The notes beneath the pieces are model-generated. The model had not been told where the DNA came from. It did not search any database and worked only from the letters and a program-made list of their open reading frames with translations. Below, piece after piece: positions 6,809 through 15,459 of a DNA stretch of 64,000 nt. Every line of letters starts with the position of its first letter. Position 1 is the first letter of the stretch. This stretch comes from Casp-actino8 sp039800005 (lineage in GTDB: Bacteria > Actinomycetota > Acidimicrobiia > Acidimicrobiales > Ilumatobacteraceae). The stretch covers positions 1 through 64,000 of the forward strand of contig JBDLRN010000049.1 in the NCBI GenBank assembly GCA_039800005.1. Direction: 5' to 3'. Position numbers and translations under genes: made by a program.

Positions 6809-9160
6809 TCACCCTCGAATGGATGCGCCGAGCTTGGCGGCGGACGCGATGCACTTGCCGCGCACGGTCGCCATGTCGGCATCGGTCAACGTGCGATCGG
6901 CCGCCTGCAGACGAAGCCGAAAGGCGAGACTGCGCGACTCGGCCGCGGCGTCGGCTCGATACACGTCGAACAACTCGAGTGACACCAAGAGCGAGCCGGC
7001 CGCCTGCCGAAGAGCCTTGTCGACCTTTTCGGCCGATACCGACGTCGGCACCGAGAACGCCAGATCGACATCGGACGACGGGAACCGCGAGGTGGCCTTC
7101 CACTGCGCAACCTTGGGTTCGGCGGAGAGCAGGATCGACAGGTTCAACTCGAGGATCGCCACCCGCTCGGTCACGTCGAAGGCGTCGAGTACGTCGGGGT
7201 GGATCTCACCCACCGCGCCGACGACATCGCGGCCCGCCGACAACGTGGCCGAGCGCGTGGGATGCAGACCGGCCGGCACGTTCGACTGATCGAGTCGCGC
7301 ACCCCAACCCATGGACGAGGCCAACTCGCGCCACACGGCCACTGCTCGCGGCGCTTCGGCGCCGGCGATCACCACACACAACGCTTCGTACTCGGCCGGC
7401 AATTCGGCGGCACTCGGCGGATACACGTGGCCGATCTCGAACAACGCCACACCGGAGCGGCGATGAGACTCGTTGAACGCCACGGCCTTCAACAGACCCG
7501 GTCGCAACGAGGTGCGCAACACATCATCACCCACCACGAGCGGATTCAGCAGTCGAACGGCATCACCGGACAGCCCGGCTTGCGCCAGGTCGCCGTCGGC
7601 GAGGAACGGATGCGGCATCGCTTCGCTGACACCGAGCCCGAGCAACACGTCGCGCACGCGCCGACGTCGCTGCTGGATTGGCGACAGCCCACCGGGCACG
7701 GTCGACTTCGGCACCGTCTTGCCCAAGCGGTCGTACCCGAACAGCCGGGCGATCTCTTCGACGACGTCGATCTCGAGCGTGCAGTCGGGTCGCCACGACG
7801 GAACCGTGACGAGCAGATTCGTCTCGTCGGCTCGACACTCGAAACCGATGGGTTCGACGAGCGCAGTGATCTCGTCCGCCGAGAACTGTCGACCCAAGAG
7901 GGCGCCCACTCGCTCCGGTCGCAGCGGAATCGTGGTCGCGACAGGCATCGAGGGCGTCCGCGCGTCGACGAAACCGTCGTGCACCACGAGGTCGGGGCAG
8001 GTGAGGCGCAACAACTCGACGAAACGCGCGATCGACGTCTCGACGCCGAGCGGATCGATACCTCGCTCGTTGCGCGCCGAGGCCTCGCTGCGCAACGCCA
8101 AGTGCTGCACACTCTTCATGACCCCGAGTGGTTCGAAGTACGCCGTCTCGAGGGCGACCACCGTGGTCGAGTCGCTGATCTCGGTGTTCTGGCCGCCCAT
8201 GATCCCGGCGATGCCGATGGGTCGATCGGTCGCATCGCAGATCAGCAGCTCGTCGGAGGTCAAGGTGCGCTCGACACCGTCGAGCGTGATCATCGTCTCG
8301 CCTTCTCGCGCGACGCGGATGCGGAACCCTCCCCCGCCCAAGGTGTCGAAGTCGTAGGCATGATTCGGCTGATTCGTCTCGAGCATCACGTAGTTGCTCA
8401 CGTCGACCACGTTGTTGATGGGGCGCATGCCGGCGGCCGACAGCCGACTCTTCATCCAGTCAGGTGACTCGACGACCCGCACACCCGACAACACGATGCT
8501 CGTGAAACGCGGACAACGATCGCCGTCGACGATCTCGACCGACGCCGAACGCGACGGGCCGTCGGCGACGACGGTTCCCGACGGTGCGGTGAACGCAACG
8601 CCGAAACGGGCCGCCAGATCGCGCGCGACTCCCACGTGTCCGTAGGCGTCGGGACGGTTGCGCAACACGTCGAGGTCGTACACGACCTCCTCGGCCAGAC
8701 CGAGTGCCTGGCCGTAGGGAACACCGAGGGGCGTGTTCGGATCCAGGATCAAGATGCCGCTGTGATCGTCGCCGAGACCCAACTCGCGCGCAGAACAGCA
8801 CATGCCTTCACTCGGGATCCCGACGATGGGCTTGGTCTCGATGAGGCGCCCGTCGGGCATGGCCGTGCCGGGCGTGGCCCACGGGATGACGTCACCGGGC
8901 TGCATGTTGAACGCGCCGCACCACACGTGATGCTCGGTTCCGTCGCCGATGTCGAGGAACACCCGGTGCACCTTGGCGGCATCGGGATGGCGCTCGGTCT
9001 TCACCACGCGGGCGGTGATCACTCCTGCCACGGTCGCGCCGACCCGGTCGACGCTCTCGCACGCCAAACCGACGTCGGACAACGTGTCGGCGACCACGTC
9101 GACGGTCGCGTCGGCCGGGAGCGCCACCAGATCTCGGAGCCAGGAATCGACGATCTTCAT
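6809..9160 (-). CDS. pheT: Phenylalanyl-tRNA synthetase beta subunit
   Basis: Beta chain of the alpha2-beta2 enzyme that charges tRNA-Phe and carries the editing site. The start chosen is MKIVDSWLRDLV, one base after the pheS stop; a longer open frame continues up through pheS but is a shadow. The 783 residues show the family order: N-terminal tRNA-binding OB fold (about 40-150, with VVKTERHPDAAKVHR), B3/B4 editing domain, B5 domain (DCTLEIDVVEEIARLFGYD), a catalytic-like core and a C-terminal FDX-ACB anticodon-binding domain (RFPSSDVDLAF onward). Length agrees with other bacterial PheT (about 790-830). Confidence 0.97.
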   Translation of the reverse strand: MKIVDSWLRDLVALPADATVDVVADTLSDVGLACESVDRVGATVAGVITARVVKTERHPDAAKVHRVFLDIGDGTEHHVWCGAFNMQPGDVIPWATPGTAMPDGRLIETKPIVGIPSEGMCCSARELGLGDDHSGILILDPNTPLGVPYGQALGLAEEVVYDLDVLRNRPDAYGHVGVARDLAARFGVAFTAPSGTVVADGPSRSASVEIVDGDRCPRFTSIVLSGVRVVESPDWMKSRLSAAGMRPINNVVDVSNYVMLETNQPNHAYDFDTLGGGGFRIRVAREGETMITLDGVERTLTSDELLICDATDRPIGIAGIMGGQNTEISDSTTVVALETAYFEPLGVMKSVQHLALRSEASARNERGIDPLGVETSIARFVELLRLTCPDLVVHDGFVDARTPSMPVATTIPLRPERVGALLGRQFSADEITALVEPIGFECRADETNLLVTVPSWRPDCTLEIDVVEEIARLFGYDRLGKTVPKSTVPGGLSPIQQRRRRVRDVLLGLGVSEAMPHPFLADGDLAQAGLSGDAVRLLNPLVVGDDVLRTSLRPGLLKAVAFNESHRRSGVALFEIGHVYPPSAAELPAEYEALCVVIAGAEAPRAVAVWRELASSMGWGARLDQSNVPAGLHPTRSATLSAGRDVVGAVGEIHPDVLDAFDVTERVAILELNLSILLSAEPKVAQWKATSRFPSSDVDLAFSVPTSVSAEKVDKALRQAAGSLLVSLELFDVYRADAAAESRSLAFRLRLQAADRTLTDADMATVRGKCIASAAKLGASIRG

Positions 9161-9161
9161 G

Positions 9162-10163
9162 TCAGAACTGCTCGATGAACCGGATGTCGTTGGTGTACAT
9201 CTCGCGCACGTCGCCCACGCCGTGGCGCTCCTTGGCCATGCGGTCGATCCCGAACCCGAAGGCGAAGCCGCTCCACTCCTCGGGGTCGAGGCCACCTGCG
9301 CGCAGCACGTTGGGATGCACCATGCCGCAGCCACCCAACTCGAGCCAGTCGCCCTTCGGTGTGCGGATGTCGAATTCGGCCGAGGGTTCGGTGAACGGGA
9401 AGTACGACGGTCGCAGACGGCTGCCGAAGTCGGTTCCGAAGAAGGCCTTGGTGAAGGCGTCGATCGTGCCGGCAAGATCGGCGAGAGTGATGCCGCGATC
9501 GATCACCAGACCCTCGATCTGATGGAAGACCGCCAAGTGCGTGGCGTCGGTCGTCTCGTTGCGGAACACCCGACCCGGCATCACCATGTAGATCGGCGGT
9601 TCGATGGACTGCATCACACGGATCTGGACCGGCGACGTGTGCGTGCGAAGCACCGTGCTTCCCGGTGCGCCGTGATCGACGTAGAACGTGTCGTGCATAC
9701 TGCGGGCCGGATGCGACGGCGGCATGTTGAGCGCTTCGAAGTTGTACCAATCGGTCTCGACTTCGGGCCCTTCGGCGACCTGGAACCCGAGACCCACGAA
9801 CACATCTTCGAGGCGTTCCCAGGCCTGGGTGACGATGTGGGCCCGACCTCGACGAGGAGCGGCCACGAACTCGGTGAGATCGAGGGCTTCGGCTGCCAAC
9901 TGGAGTTCGCGTTCGGCGCGACCCAGGACCCGTCGACGTTCGTCGAGCGCTTCCTGCACGGCCGTCATCGCTTCGTTGACCGCCGCACCGGCCGACTTCT
10001 TCTCGTCGACAGTGGCCAACTTCCCGAGTCCGGCCTTCAACGATGCGAGGGTGCCCTTCTTGCCCAAGAGTTCAGCGTCGAGTCGCGCCACGTCGTCGAC
10101 CGTCGTCGCCGAGGCCACACGGGCGAGGGCGTCGTCGCGCGCGGCGGTGATGTCAGCGATCAT
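9162..10163 (-). CDS. pheS: Phenylalanyl-tRNA synthetase alpha subunit
   Basis: Catalytic chain of PheRS. The 333 residues start with a coiled-coil arm (1-85), then the class II core: motif 2 is FRNETTDATHLAVFHQIEG, followed by GGCGMVHPNVLRAGG and the motif 3 segment FAFGFGIDRMAKERHG, which supplies the ATP-contacting arginine. The pheT start follows one base after its stop, so translational coupling is likely. Its N-terminus overlaps the end of the upstream methyltransferase by 11 bases, tying pheST to the infC-rpmI-rplT operon. Confidence 0.97.
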   Translation of the reverse strand: MIADITAARDDALARVASATTVDDVARLDAELLGKKGTLASLKAGLGKLATVDEKKSAGAAVNEAMTAVQEALDERRRVLGRAERELQLAAEALDLTEFVAAPRRGRAHIVTQAWERLEDVFVGLGFQVAEGPEVETDWYNFEALNMPPSHPARSMHDTFYVDHGAPGSTVLRTHTSPVQIRVMQSIEPPIYMVMPGRVFRNETTDATHLAVFHQIEGLVIDRGITLADLAGTIDAFTKAFFGTDFGSRLRPSYFPFTEPSAEFDIRTPKGDWLELGGCGMVHPNVLRAGGLDPEEWSGFAFGFGIDRMAKERHGVGDVREMYTNDIRFIEQF

Positions 10164-10926
10164 GGCGAGACGTCACGGTATCGGAGGCGCCGCGACGATG
10201 ACGAGCCACTTCGAAGGCGACGAGGGTTCCGGCCATGGCGGCGTTCAGGCTCTCGGATCGCCCGGCGTGTTCGATGGTGATCCATTCGTCGACCGGCGCA
10301 TCGTCGGCGAGACCGTGAGCTTCGTTGCCGATCACGACGGCCACTCGGGTCGCGTAGTCGATCGAACGGTGATCACGGCCGCGGTGCGACGAGGTCCCGT
10401 ACGCGGTGAACCCCGCCCGACGGAGATCGTCGATCGACTCGACCGCCACCACCGGCACGTGAAAGATCGCGCCGGCGGAGGCCCGCACCGTTTTCGGATT
10501 CGCCGCGTCGACCGTGCCACGCGTGACGACGAGCGCGTCGGCACCCGCCGCCTCGGCCGATCGCAGGAGAGTCCCGAGATTGCCCGGATCGCCGAGGGCG
10601 TCGGCCACCACCACGAAAGTGGCTCGACGCAGATCGTCGAGCGAGCCGGGTCGGAACTCGACGATGGCCACGATCCCGGGCGGTGTCTCGGTGTCGGTCA
10701 CCTTGCCGATCACACCATCGGCCAGTTCGAACACGGGTCCTGCTCCATCCACGGGTTCGACCCCCGGTGCGACGAACTGGCACTCGATGCGGCGACCTGC
10801 AGCCACCGCCTCACGGACGAGCACGGCACCCTCGACCACGAGCACGCCTTCGTCGTCACGCGAACTGCGGCGCCCCACGAGGCGCCGCAGTCGTTGAACG
10901 TGTCGATTGGTGAGACCGAGTCCCAC
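10153..10926 (-). CDS. TrmH/SpoU family RNA 2'-O-methyltransferase
   Basis: SAM-dependent 2'-O-ribose methyltransferase of the SPOUT class, probably acting on rRNA or tRNA; the exact target cannot be read from the sequence. After an N-terminal substrate-binding domain (about 1-85) come the three SpoU motifs: DALGDPGNLGTLLRSAEAAG near 108-127, VVIGNEAHGL, and SLNAAMAGTLVAFE near the C-terminus, which form the trefoil knot. The start is GTG, ten bases after the rplT stop. It sits between rplT and pheS, an arrangement common in actinobacteria. Confidence 0.9.
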   Translation of the reverse strand: MGLGLTNRHVQRLRRLVGRRSSRDDEGVLVVEGAVLVREAVAAGRRIECQFVAPGVEPVDGAGPVFELADGVIGKVTDTETPPGIVAIVEFRPGSLDDLRRATFVVVADALGDPGNLGTLLRSAEAAGADALVVTRGTVDAANPKTVRASAGAIFHVPVVAVESIDDLRRAGFTAYGTSSHRGRDHRSIDYATRVAVVIGNEAHGLADDAPVDEWITIEHAGRSESLNAAMAGTLVAFEVARHRRGASDTVTSRHDR

Positions 10927-10936
10927 GCAGGCTCCG

Positions 10937-11293
10937 TCAGCCCAACGCGGCCTTGGCCGCCGTCACCAACTTGGTGAACGCAGCCGGGTCGGTCACCGCG
11001 AGGTCGGCGAGGATCTTGCGATCGACTTCGATGCCGGCGGCATTGAGACCGGCGATGAAGCGGCTGTAGCTGATGTCGTTGAGACGGCAGGCCGCATTGA
11101 TGCGCTGGATCCAGAGGCGACGGAACTCGCCCTTCTTGGCCCGGCGATCGCGGAACGCGTACTGACCGGACTTCATCACCTGCTCGTTGGCGGCGCGCAC
11201 CGAACGGCTCTTGTTGCCGTAGTAACCCTTGGCGCGCTCCAGGACCTGGCGACGCTTCTTCTTGGCTCCGACGGCTCTCTTCACTCTGGCCAT
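10937..11293 (-). CDS. rplT: 50S ribosomal protein L20
   Basis: Large-subunit protein essential for early 23S rRNA folding; in several bacteria it also represses its own operon by binding the mRNA leader. The 118 residues start MARVKRAVGAKKKRRQ and carry the typical RVRAANEQ-like SVRAANEQVMKSGQYAFRDRRAKKG and the FIAGLNAAGIEVDRKILADLA segment. Full family length. Third gene of the infC-rpmI-rplT operon. Confidence 0.98.
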   Translation of the reverse strand: MARVKRAVGAKKKRRQVLERAKGYYGNKSRSVRAANEQVMKSGQYAFRDRRAKKGEFRRLWIQRINAACRLNDISYSRFIAGLNAAGIEVDRKILADLAVTDPAAFTKLVTAAKAALG

Positions 11294-11344
11294 GGGAACT
11301 CTCCTTTCTGAGAACGAATATGGATCAGGGGACGACGGACTGGA

Positions 11345-11542
11345 TCAGCGCTCGGCGAGCAGACGCTTGATCTTCTTCTCATCGCCGGGGTGGACGTCGA
11401 CCATTCCGTCGAGACGGCGAGTGCGCGTCGACGGCTTCTTCTCGAAGAGGTGCTGACGGTTCTGCTGCAGACGACGGAGCTTGCCGGTTCCGGTCTTGCG
11501 GAACCGCTTGGCGGTGGTCTTGCTCGTCTTCATCTTGGGCAT
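11345..11542 (-). CDS. rpmI: 50S ribosomal protein L35
   Basis: Small basic ribosomal protein of 65 residues, beginning MPKMKTSKTTAKRFRKTGTG, which is the family signature, and continuing with the LRRLQQNRQHLFEKK stretch. It lies 16 bases after infC and 51 bases before rplT, the canonical operon order. Confidence 0.98.
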   Translation of the reverse strand: MPKMKTSKTTAKRFRKTGTGKLRRLQQNRQHLFEKKPSTRTRRLDGMVDVHPGDEKKIKRLLAER

Positions 11543-11558
11543 GGCGGGCTTCTTTCTG

Positions 11559-12203
11559 TCAGTTCTCGGTTCCGGTGGGAGCCGAGGTTTCGGTTGCCTC
11601 CACCGGTCCGGCGGTGGCGGTCGAGTCGTTCGATGAACTGTTCGCGGACTTGTTCGACGAACTTCCCGTCGAACTCTTCTTGGCCTTCTTCTCGGGAACG
11701 AGCACCAAGGTCATGTTGCGACCTTCGAGTCGGGCTTGCGTCTCGACTTTGCCGAGGTCACCGATCTGTTCGATGACCCCGTCGAGAATCTTGCTGCCGA
11801 GCTCGGGGTGAGCCATTTCACGTCCGCGGAACTGCAAGGTGACCTTCACCTTGTGTCCGTCCTCCAGGAACTCCTGCACGTGACGCACCTTGGTGTCGAA
11901 GTCGCCCTTGCCGATCTTGGGTCGGAACTTCACTTCCTTCACCGTGACATGGGCGGTCTTCTTGCGGGCTTCACGCTGACGCTGGGATTCCTCGTAGCGG
12001 AACTTGCCGTAGTCCATGATGCGGCACACCGGCGGGGTGGCGAGTGGAGCGACTTCGACGAGGTCGAGGTCGAGTTCTCGCGCCAGCGCGAGGGCATCGG
12101 GCAGAGCCTTGATGCCGAGCTGGGATCCGTCGGGGCCGATCACCCTCACTTCACGCGCACGGATGCGCTCGTTGTAGCGGGGCTCGTTCTGCGGCGGTGC
12201 TAT
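11559..12203 (-). CDS. infC: Translation initiation factor IF-3 (apparent ATA start)
   Basis: Binds the 30S subunit, blocks premature 50S joining and proofreads the start codon. I place the start at ATA (12203-12201). It follows an in-frame TGA two codons upstream, has AGGAG nine bases before it, and restores the conserved N-terminal segment PRYNERIRAREVRVIGPDG; the first GTG (12149) would delete that segment. IF-3 genes characteristically use AUU-type starts that the factor itself discriminates against, giving autoregulation. The 214-residue product has the N domain (1-85, with RIMDYGKFRYEE), the C domain (to about 175, VTLQFRGREMAHPELG) and an unusual Ser/Asn/Thr-rich tail of about 35 residues. 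Confidence 0.93.
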   Translation of the reverse strand: MAPPQNEPRYNERIRAREVRVIGPDGSQLGIKALPDALALARELDLDLVEVAPLATPPVCRIMDYGKFRYEESQRQREARKKTAHVTVKEVKFRPKIGKGDFDTKVRHVQEFLEDGHKVKVTLQFRGREMAHPELGSKILDGVIEQIGDLGKVETQARLEGRNMTLVLVPEKKAKKSSTGSSSNKSANSSSNDSTATAGPVEATETSAPTGTEN

Positions 12204-12212
12204 GGCTTTTCA

Positions 12213-12217
12213 CTCCT
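12213..12217 (-). promoter_or_regulatory. infC ribosome binding site
   Basis: AGGAG on the minus strand, nine bases before the ATA codon. It is the only good Shine-Dalgarno near the infC N-terminus and is the main reason for rejecting the downstream GTG start. Confidence 0.7.
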
Positions 12218-12364
12218 GTGCAATGGGCTGACCTCCCATGATGATCGGATACGTGCTGATGCGAAGCCGATCCGGGACAGCCGCTACCGCGCCTGACTCG
12301 AAGGGACCTGGACGCACTCGGGAGTGGCCAGGTGGGGGCGAACCCCACTTCTCATCGATTGTCG
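12218..12364 (-). promoter_or_regulatory. infC operon leader with two hairpins
   Basis: The presumed 5' leader of about 160 bases contains two inverted repeats: GTGGGG/CCCCAC around a five-base loop (12332-12348) and GATCGG/CCGATC around an 18-base loop (12243-12272). Leaders of this operon are regulatory in other bacteria (L20 autoregulation), so a role is plausible, but I could not match it to a named RNA family and the structures are only by eye. Confidence 0.35.
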
Positions 12365-12369
12365 ACCTG

Positions 12370-12376
12370 TAGGGTA
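12370..12376. promoter_or_regulatory. Overlapping divergent -10 elements
   Basis: The heptamer TAGGGTA gives a TANNNT -10 hexamer on both strands: TAGGGT (plus, 12370-12375) toward the DUF1844 gene and TACCCT (minus, 12376-12371) toward infC. No convincing -35 is seen on either side. A shared bidirectional promoter is possible. Confidence 0.35.
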
Positions 12377-12399
12377 ACCGACCCCGGGGAGGAAAACCC

Positions 12400-12723
12400 A
12401 TGACAGAACCTGATTTCGACGGCGCGCTCGACGAGACGGTGGACGCGACGGTGGACGCTTCCTTGGAGGCCCTGGCCGAGGCCCGCCAACGGCTGGCCGG
12501 CGTGCCACCCGAGGTCGTGATCACCAACCACGCCATGGGTCTCTACGAACTGGCCGCCATTCACCTGTCCGCTGCGCCACCGAACATGCCCGAGGCCGCC
12601 TTGTCGATCGATGCGCTGGCCTGTTTGGTCGAAGGCCTGGGCGAGCGACTCGGCCCGGATCAACCGGTGCTGGCCGATGCCCTGGCCAACATTCGCCTGG
12701 CCTTCGTACAGATCAAGGGCTGA
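12400..12723 (+). CDS. DUF1844 domain protein
   Basis: Small cytoplasmic protein of 107 residues, function unknown. The C-terminal half (about 45-105: LYELAAIHLSAAPP, then SIDALACLVEGLGERLG and IRLAFVQIKG) has the helical pattern of DUF1844, which is often found beside infC in actinobacteria. The N-terminal 30 residues are acidic and Asp/Thr-rich. A clear GGAGG lies nine bases before the ATG. Divergent from infC, sharing its promoter region. Confidence 0.75.
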   Translation: MTEPDFDGALDETVDATVDASLEALAEARQRLAGVPPEVVITNHAMGLYELAAIHLSAAPPNMPEAALSIDALACLVEGLGERLGPDQPVLADALANIRLAFVQIKG

Positions 12724-12730
12724 CGCGAGA

Positions 12731-12940
12731 TCAGAGATCGACGAGGTGGAACGCCTCGGGACGTCCGAACTTCGGGCGCACTTCGCACCGGACCGAAGCC
12801 CCCACGGAGATCTGGCGTGAACCGTCGGCGATCTCGGCGCAGTGGAACGGGACCTCCCGGCCGTCGTCGAGTCTCACGGTGCCGAGACCCACGTGGGCGT
12901 CGAAGTCGATCACGGTGGCGGCCACGGACGTCGTCGACAT
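12731..12940 (-). CDS. Cold-shock-like small OB-fold protein
   Basis: The 69-residue protein resembles the CspA cold-shock domain: ATVIDFDAHVGLGTVRL corresponds to the RNP1 strand and VPFHCAEIADG to the RNP2 strand, followed by GASVRCEV. The match is clear in pattern, but the aromatic residues normally used to bind nucleic acid are reduced (FHC instead of FFH). It is convergent with the DUF1844 gene and lies just after hisG. RNA or DNA binding is inferred only. Confidence 0.7.
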   Translation of the reverse strand: MSTTSVAATVIDFDAHVGLGTVRLDDGREVPFHCAEIADGSRQISVGASVRCEVRPKFGRPEAFHLVDL

Positions 12941-12950
12941 CGCGATCCGA

Positions 12951-13832
12951 TCAAGCGACGATCTTGGAGATCGGCAGTTCGAGCAGATCCGAAGCCCCGG
13001 CGTCTTTCAAGGCCGGGATGAGCGTGTTGATCGAACGCTTCTCGACCACTGATTCGACGGCGAAACCTCCACCGGCCAACTCGCTGATGGTGGGCGACTT
13101 GGCCGAGGGCAACACGGCGAGCACCTTCGACAGGTCGTCGGCTCCGACGTTGAGTTTCACGAGAACCTTGCCCCGCGCATCGAGAGTGCCGAGAAGGAGC
13201 GTCATCAACTGATTCATGGCGTGACGCTTGATCGGATCGGCGTGCGAGGCCCGATTGGCGATCATCTCGGTGTAGCTCACGAGCATGGTGTCGACGACGC
13301 GGAGTCCGGCGGCGCGCAACGCCCGCCCGGTCTCGGTGATGTCGACGATGCAATCGGCGATGTCGGGAATCTTGGCTTCCGATGCTCCGTACGACAGGCG
13401 AACGTCGGCGCGGATACCGCGTGATTCGAAGAAGCGCTTGGTCAGACTCGGATACTCCGTGCTGACGCGCACACCTTGCGGAAGATCGGCCACCGACCGG
13501 GCCGGACTGTCACCGGCGACGGCGACCACGACCTTGACCGGGTCGCTGGTGGCCTTGGAGTAACGCAATTCACCGAGGCTCTCCACGTCGCTCTCGGTCT
13601 CCTCGACCCAGTCGCGACCGGTGATACCGAGATCGAACAACCCCTCGGCCACGTACTGCGGGATCTCCTGCGGACGAAGGATCCGCACCTCGGACACACG
13701 TGGATCGTCGATGGAGGCCTTGTAGTCGACGCTCGACGAACGGCGAATGGGCAGATCGGCCGCCTCGAACAACTCGAAGGTGGCCTTCTCGAGAGAGCCC
13801 TTGGGGACGACGAGGCGCAACACGCCCGTCAC
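12951..13832 (-). CDS. hisG: ATP phosphoribosyltransferase
   Basis: First enzyme of histidine synthesis, joining PRPP and ATP. The 293 residues are the long form: two periplasmic-binding-like lobes (1-210) with the PRPP loop DCIVDITETGRALRAAGL, then a C-terminal ACT-like domain (about 215-290) that confers histidine feedback. I chose GTG at 13832 (MTGVLRLVVPKGSLEK); a second GTG at 13823 is possible. No other his genes lie in the window. The gap to the mog stop is ten bases. Confidence 0.94.
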   Translation of the reverse strand: MTGVLRLVVPKGSLEKATFELFEAADLPIRRSSSVDYKASIDDPRVSEVRILRPQEIPQYVAEGLFDLGITGRDWVEETESDVESLGELRYSKATSDPVKVVVAVAGDSPARSVADLPQGVRVSTEYPSLTKRFFESRGIRADVRLSYGASEAKIPDIADCIVDITETGRALRAAGLRVVDTMLVSYTEMIANRASHADPIKRHAMNQLMTLLLGTLDARGKVLVKLNVGADDLSKVLAVLPSAKSPTISELAGGGFAVESVVEKRSINTLIPALKDAGASDLLELPISKIVA

Positions 13833-13842
13833 GTTACCGGCG

Positions 13843-14325
13843 TCAGTTGCCGTGGGCGGTGGGGGTTTGGGCCAGGAGGCGCAGTGCATGCGGCAACACG
13901 TCGACGATCGCTTCGATCTGCTCGACACAACCCTTGGGGGAACCGGGCGTGTTGCACACAATGCACGACCCGACCACACCGACCACACCGCGCGACAGAC
14001 GACCGAGTGGATTCACGAGTCGCATGGCCTCGGCCAAGCCCGGCGCTTCTCGCTCGATGACCTGGCGCGTGCCTTCGGGGGTCTGATCACGCGGCGCGAA
14101 ACCAGTGCCGCCAGTGGTCACGACGAGTCCGGAGAAACCAGTGGTGAGTCGACGCAACGTCGTGGCGACCTCGTCGACGCCGTCGGGAGTGAGGGCTCGC
14201 TCGATCACTGCGAAACCGGCTCGCTCGAGCGCCTCGGCCAGGGCCGCGCCCGAGAGGTCGTCGCGAGTTCCGTGCACCACGCCGTCGCTCACCGTGAGCA
14301 CCTTGGCGGCCAGGCGATCGCTCAT
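13843..14325 (-). CDS. mog: MogA/MoaB-type molybdopterin adenylyltransferase
   Basis: Activates molybdopterin by adenylylation during molybdenum cofactor synthesis. The 160-residue protein is one MoCF-binding domain: LTVSDGVVHGTRDDLSG at the N-terminus, TTGGTGFAPRDQTPEGT near 88-104 (the GGTGxxxRDxTPE signature) and NTPGSPKGCVEQ near 128-139 (nucleotide-binding SPK loop). The ATG overlaps the rsmB stop (ATGA). MogA and MoaB members are hard to separate by sequence. No other Mo-cofactor genes are nearby. Confidence 0.88.
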   Translation of the reverse strand: MSDRLAAKVLTVSDGVVHGTRDDLSGAALAEALERAGFAVIERALTPDGVDEVATTLRRLTTGFSGLVVTTGGTGFAPRDQTPEGTRQVIEREAPGLAEAMRLVNPLGRLSRGVVGVVGSCIVCNTPGSPKGCVEQIEAIVDVLPHALRLLAQTPTAHGN

Positions 14326-15446
14326 GACACGCGACGGTATCGGACGAGCACCATGCCGTCGGTGTCGGTGAGATGAGGAAGGAGGCGAAAACCCGATCCG
14401 AACTCCTGCCATTCGTCGCGCAGGCGCGGTAGTCCTGCCGTCTCTCGGCCGACGACTTCGAAACCACGTGGCACCCCGTGTCCGATGGATTCGCGCGCGG
14501 TGATCGTGCACACGCTGTACACAAGCCAGCCACCGGGCCGAACCAATCGGGCCGACGCGTCGAGAATCGCCGACTGCAACGCGACCAGATCGTCGACGTC
14601 GGTCTCGGCGATCCGCCAACGGGCATCGGGTCGACGACGCAGGGCTCCGAGACCGGAACAGGGCGCATCGACCAACACGCGGTCGAACGAAGTTTCGACG
14701 AGGGCGGGCCGCCGTGCGTCGGCGACCACGACGGTCATCGGGGCAGCGCACGCGTCGGCGTTGCGCACCACGAGGCCGGCGCGAGCCACGTTGGCATCGG
14801 CCGCCACGACGCGAGCTCCGGTGGCGGCCAGTCCGGTCGCCTTGCCGCCTGGACCGGCGCACGTGTCGATGACCAGCTCACCCGGCCGCGCTCCCACTGC
14901 TTCGACCACCCACTGACTGGCGAGATCCTGCACGTAGCCATCCGCACGTTTCGACACCGGAGCCGGCTCGTTCATCCGCGCCAGGCATTCGTCGGCCTCG
15001 GCGACTTCGTCGCGGAAGGTGCGCACGATCCAGTCGGGATAGCTGAGACGAACGCCGTCACTCGGCCACACCATGGGCGTGGACGACACCCGCCGAAGTA
15101 CGGCGTTGACGAACCCACGAGTCCGACGCGGCGCCAGCTCGACCGCGGTCGACACCGCAGCGTGCGGAGGCACGCCGGCGAACACCATTTGGTAGGCGCC
15201 GAGCCGCAGGACGCGACGGGTCACCGCGTCGGGATCGTTGGTGACGAAGCGATCGACGACGGCGTCGCAGGCGCGGCGCATGCGCGTCGTGCCGTAGACC
15301 AGTTCGGTCACGAAACGACGATCGTTGGAGGCGAGTTCGGATCGGTCGAGCAACGCCGGCACGACGAGATTGGCGTAGGCGCCTTCGTCCTCGATCCGAC
15401 GCAACGACTCGAGAGCCACGTCGCGCGCCGTCGCACCGGTCTTCAT
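14322..15446 (-). CDS. rsmB: 16S rRNA (cytosine-5) methyltransferase RsmB
   Basis: Methylates C967-equivalent of 16S rRNA. The N-terminal 130 residues form a NusB-like RNA-binding domain (ARDVALESLRRIEDEGAYAN), followed by a Rossmann SAM domain with DTCAGPGGKAT (motif I), and two catalytic cysteines in DAPCSGLGALRRRPD and VYSVCTIT. I chose ATG 15446 because an upstream GTG (15515) would run deep into fmt. At 374 residues it is shorter than E. coli RsmB (429); the last third is compact. It lies downstream of fmt, the classic def-fmt-rsmB order. Confidence 0.92.
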   Translation of the reverse strand: MKTGATARDVALESLRRIEDEGAYANLVVPALLDRSELASNDRRFVTELVYGTTRMRRACDAVVDRFVTNDPDAVTRRVLRLGAYQMVFAGVPPHAAVSTAVELAPRRTRGFVNAVLRRVSSTPMVWPSDGVRLSYPDWIVRTFRDEVAEADECLARMNEPAPVSKRADGYVQDLASQWVVEAVGARPGELVIDTCAGPGGKATGLAATGARVVAADANVARAGLVVRNADACAAPMTVVVADARRPALVETSFDRVLVDAPCSGLGALRRRPDARWRIAETDVDDLVALQSAILDASARLVRPGGWLVYSVCTITARESIGHGVPRGFEVVGRETAGLPRLRDEWQEFGSGFRLLPHLTDTDGMVLVRYRRVS

Positions 15447-15459
15447 GATGTCGCGAGTC

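Noticed and set aside
12095..12149. GTG 12149 as the infC start
   Set aside because: It removes the conserved IF-3 N-terminal segment and lacks a Shine-Dalgarno, whereas ATA 12203 has both.
13989..14862. Longer N-terminus for the mog protein from the 339-codon open frame
   Set aside because: The extra 179 residues are the out-of-frame translation of rsmB; the MogA domain begins at ATG 14325 with the standard N-terminal strand.
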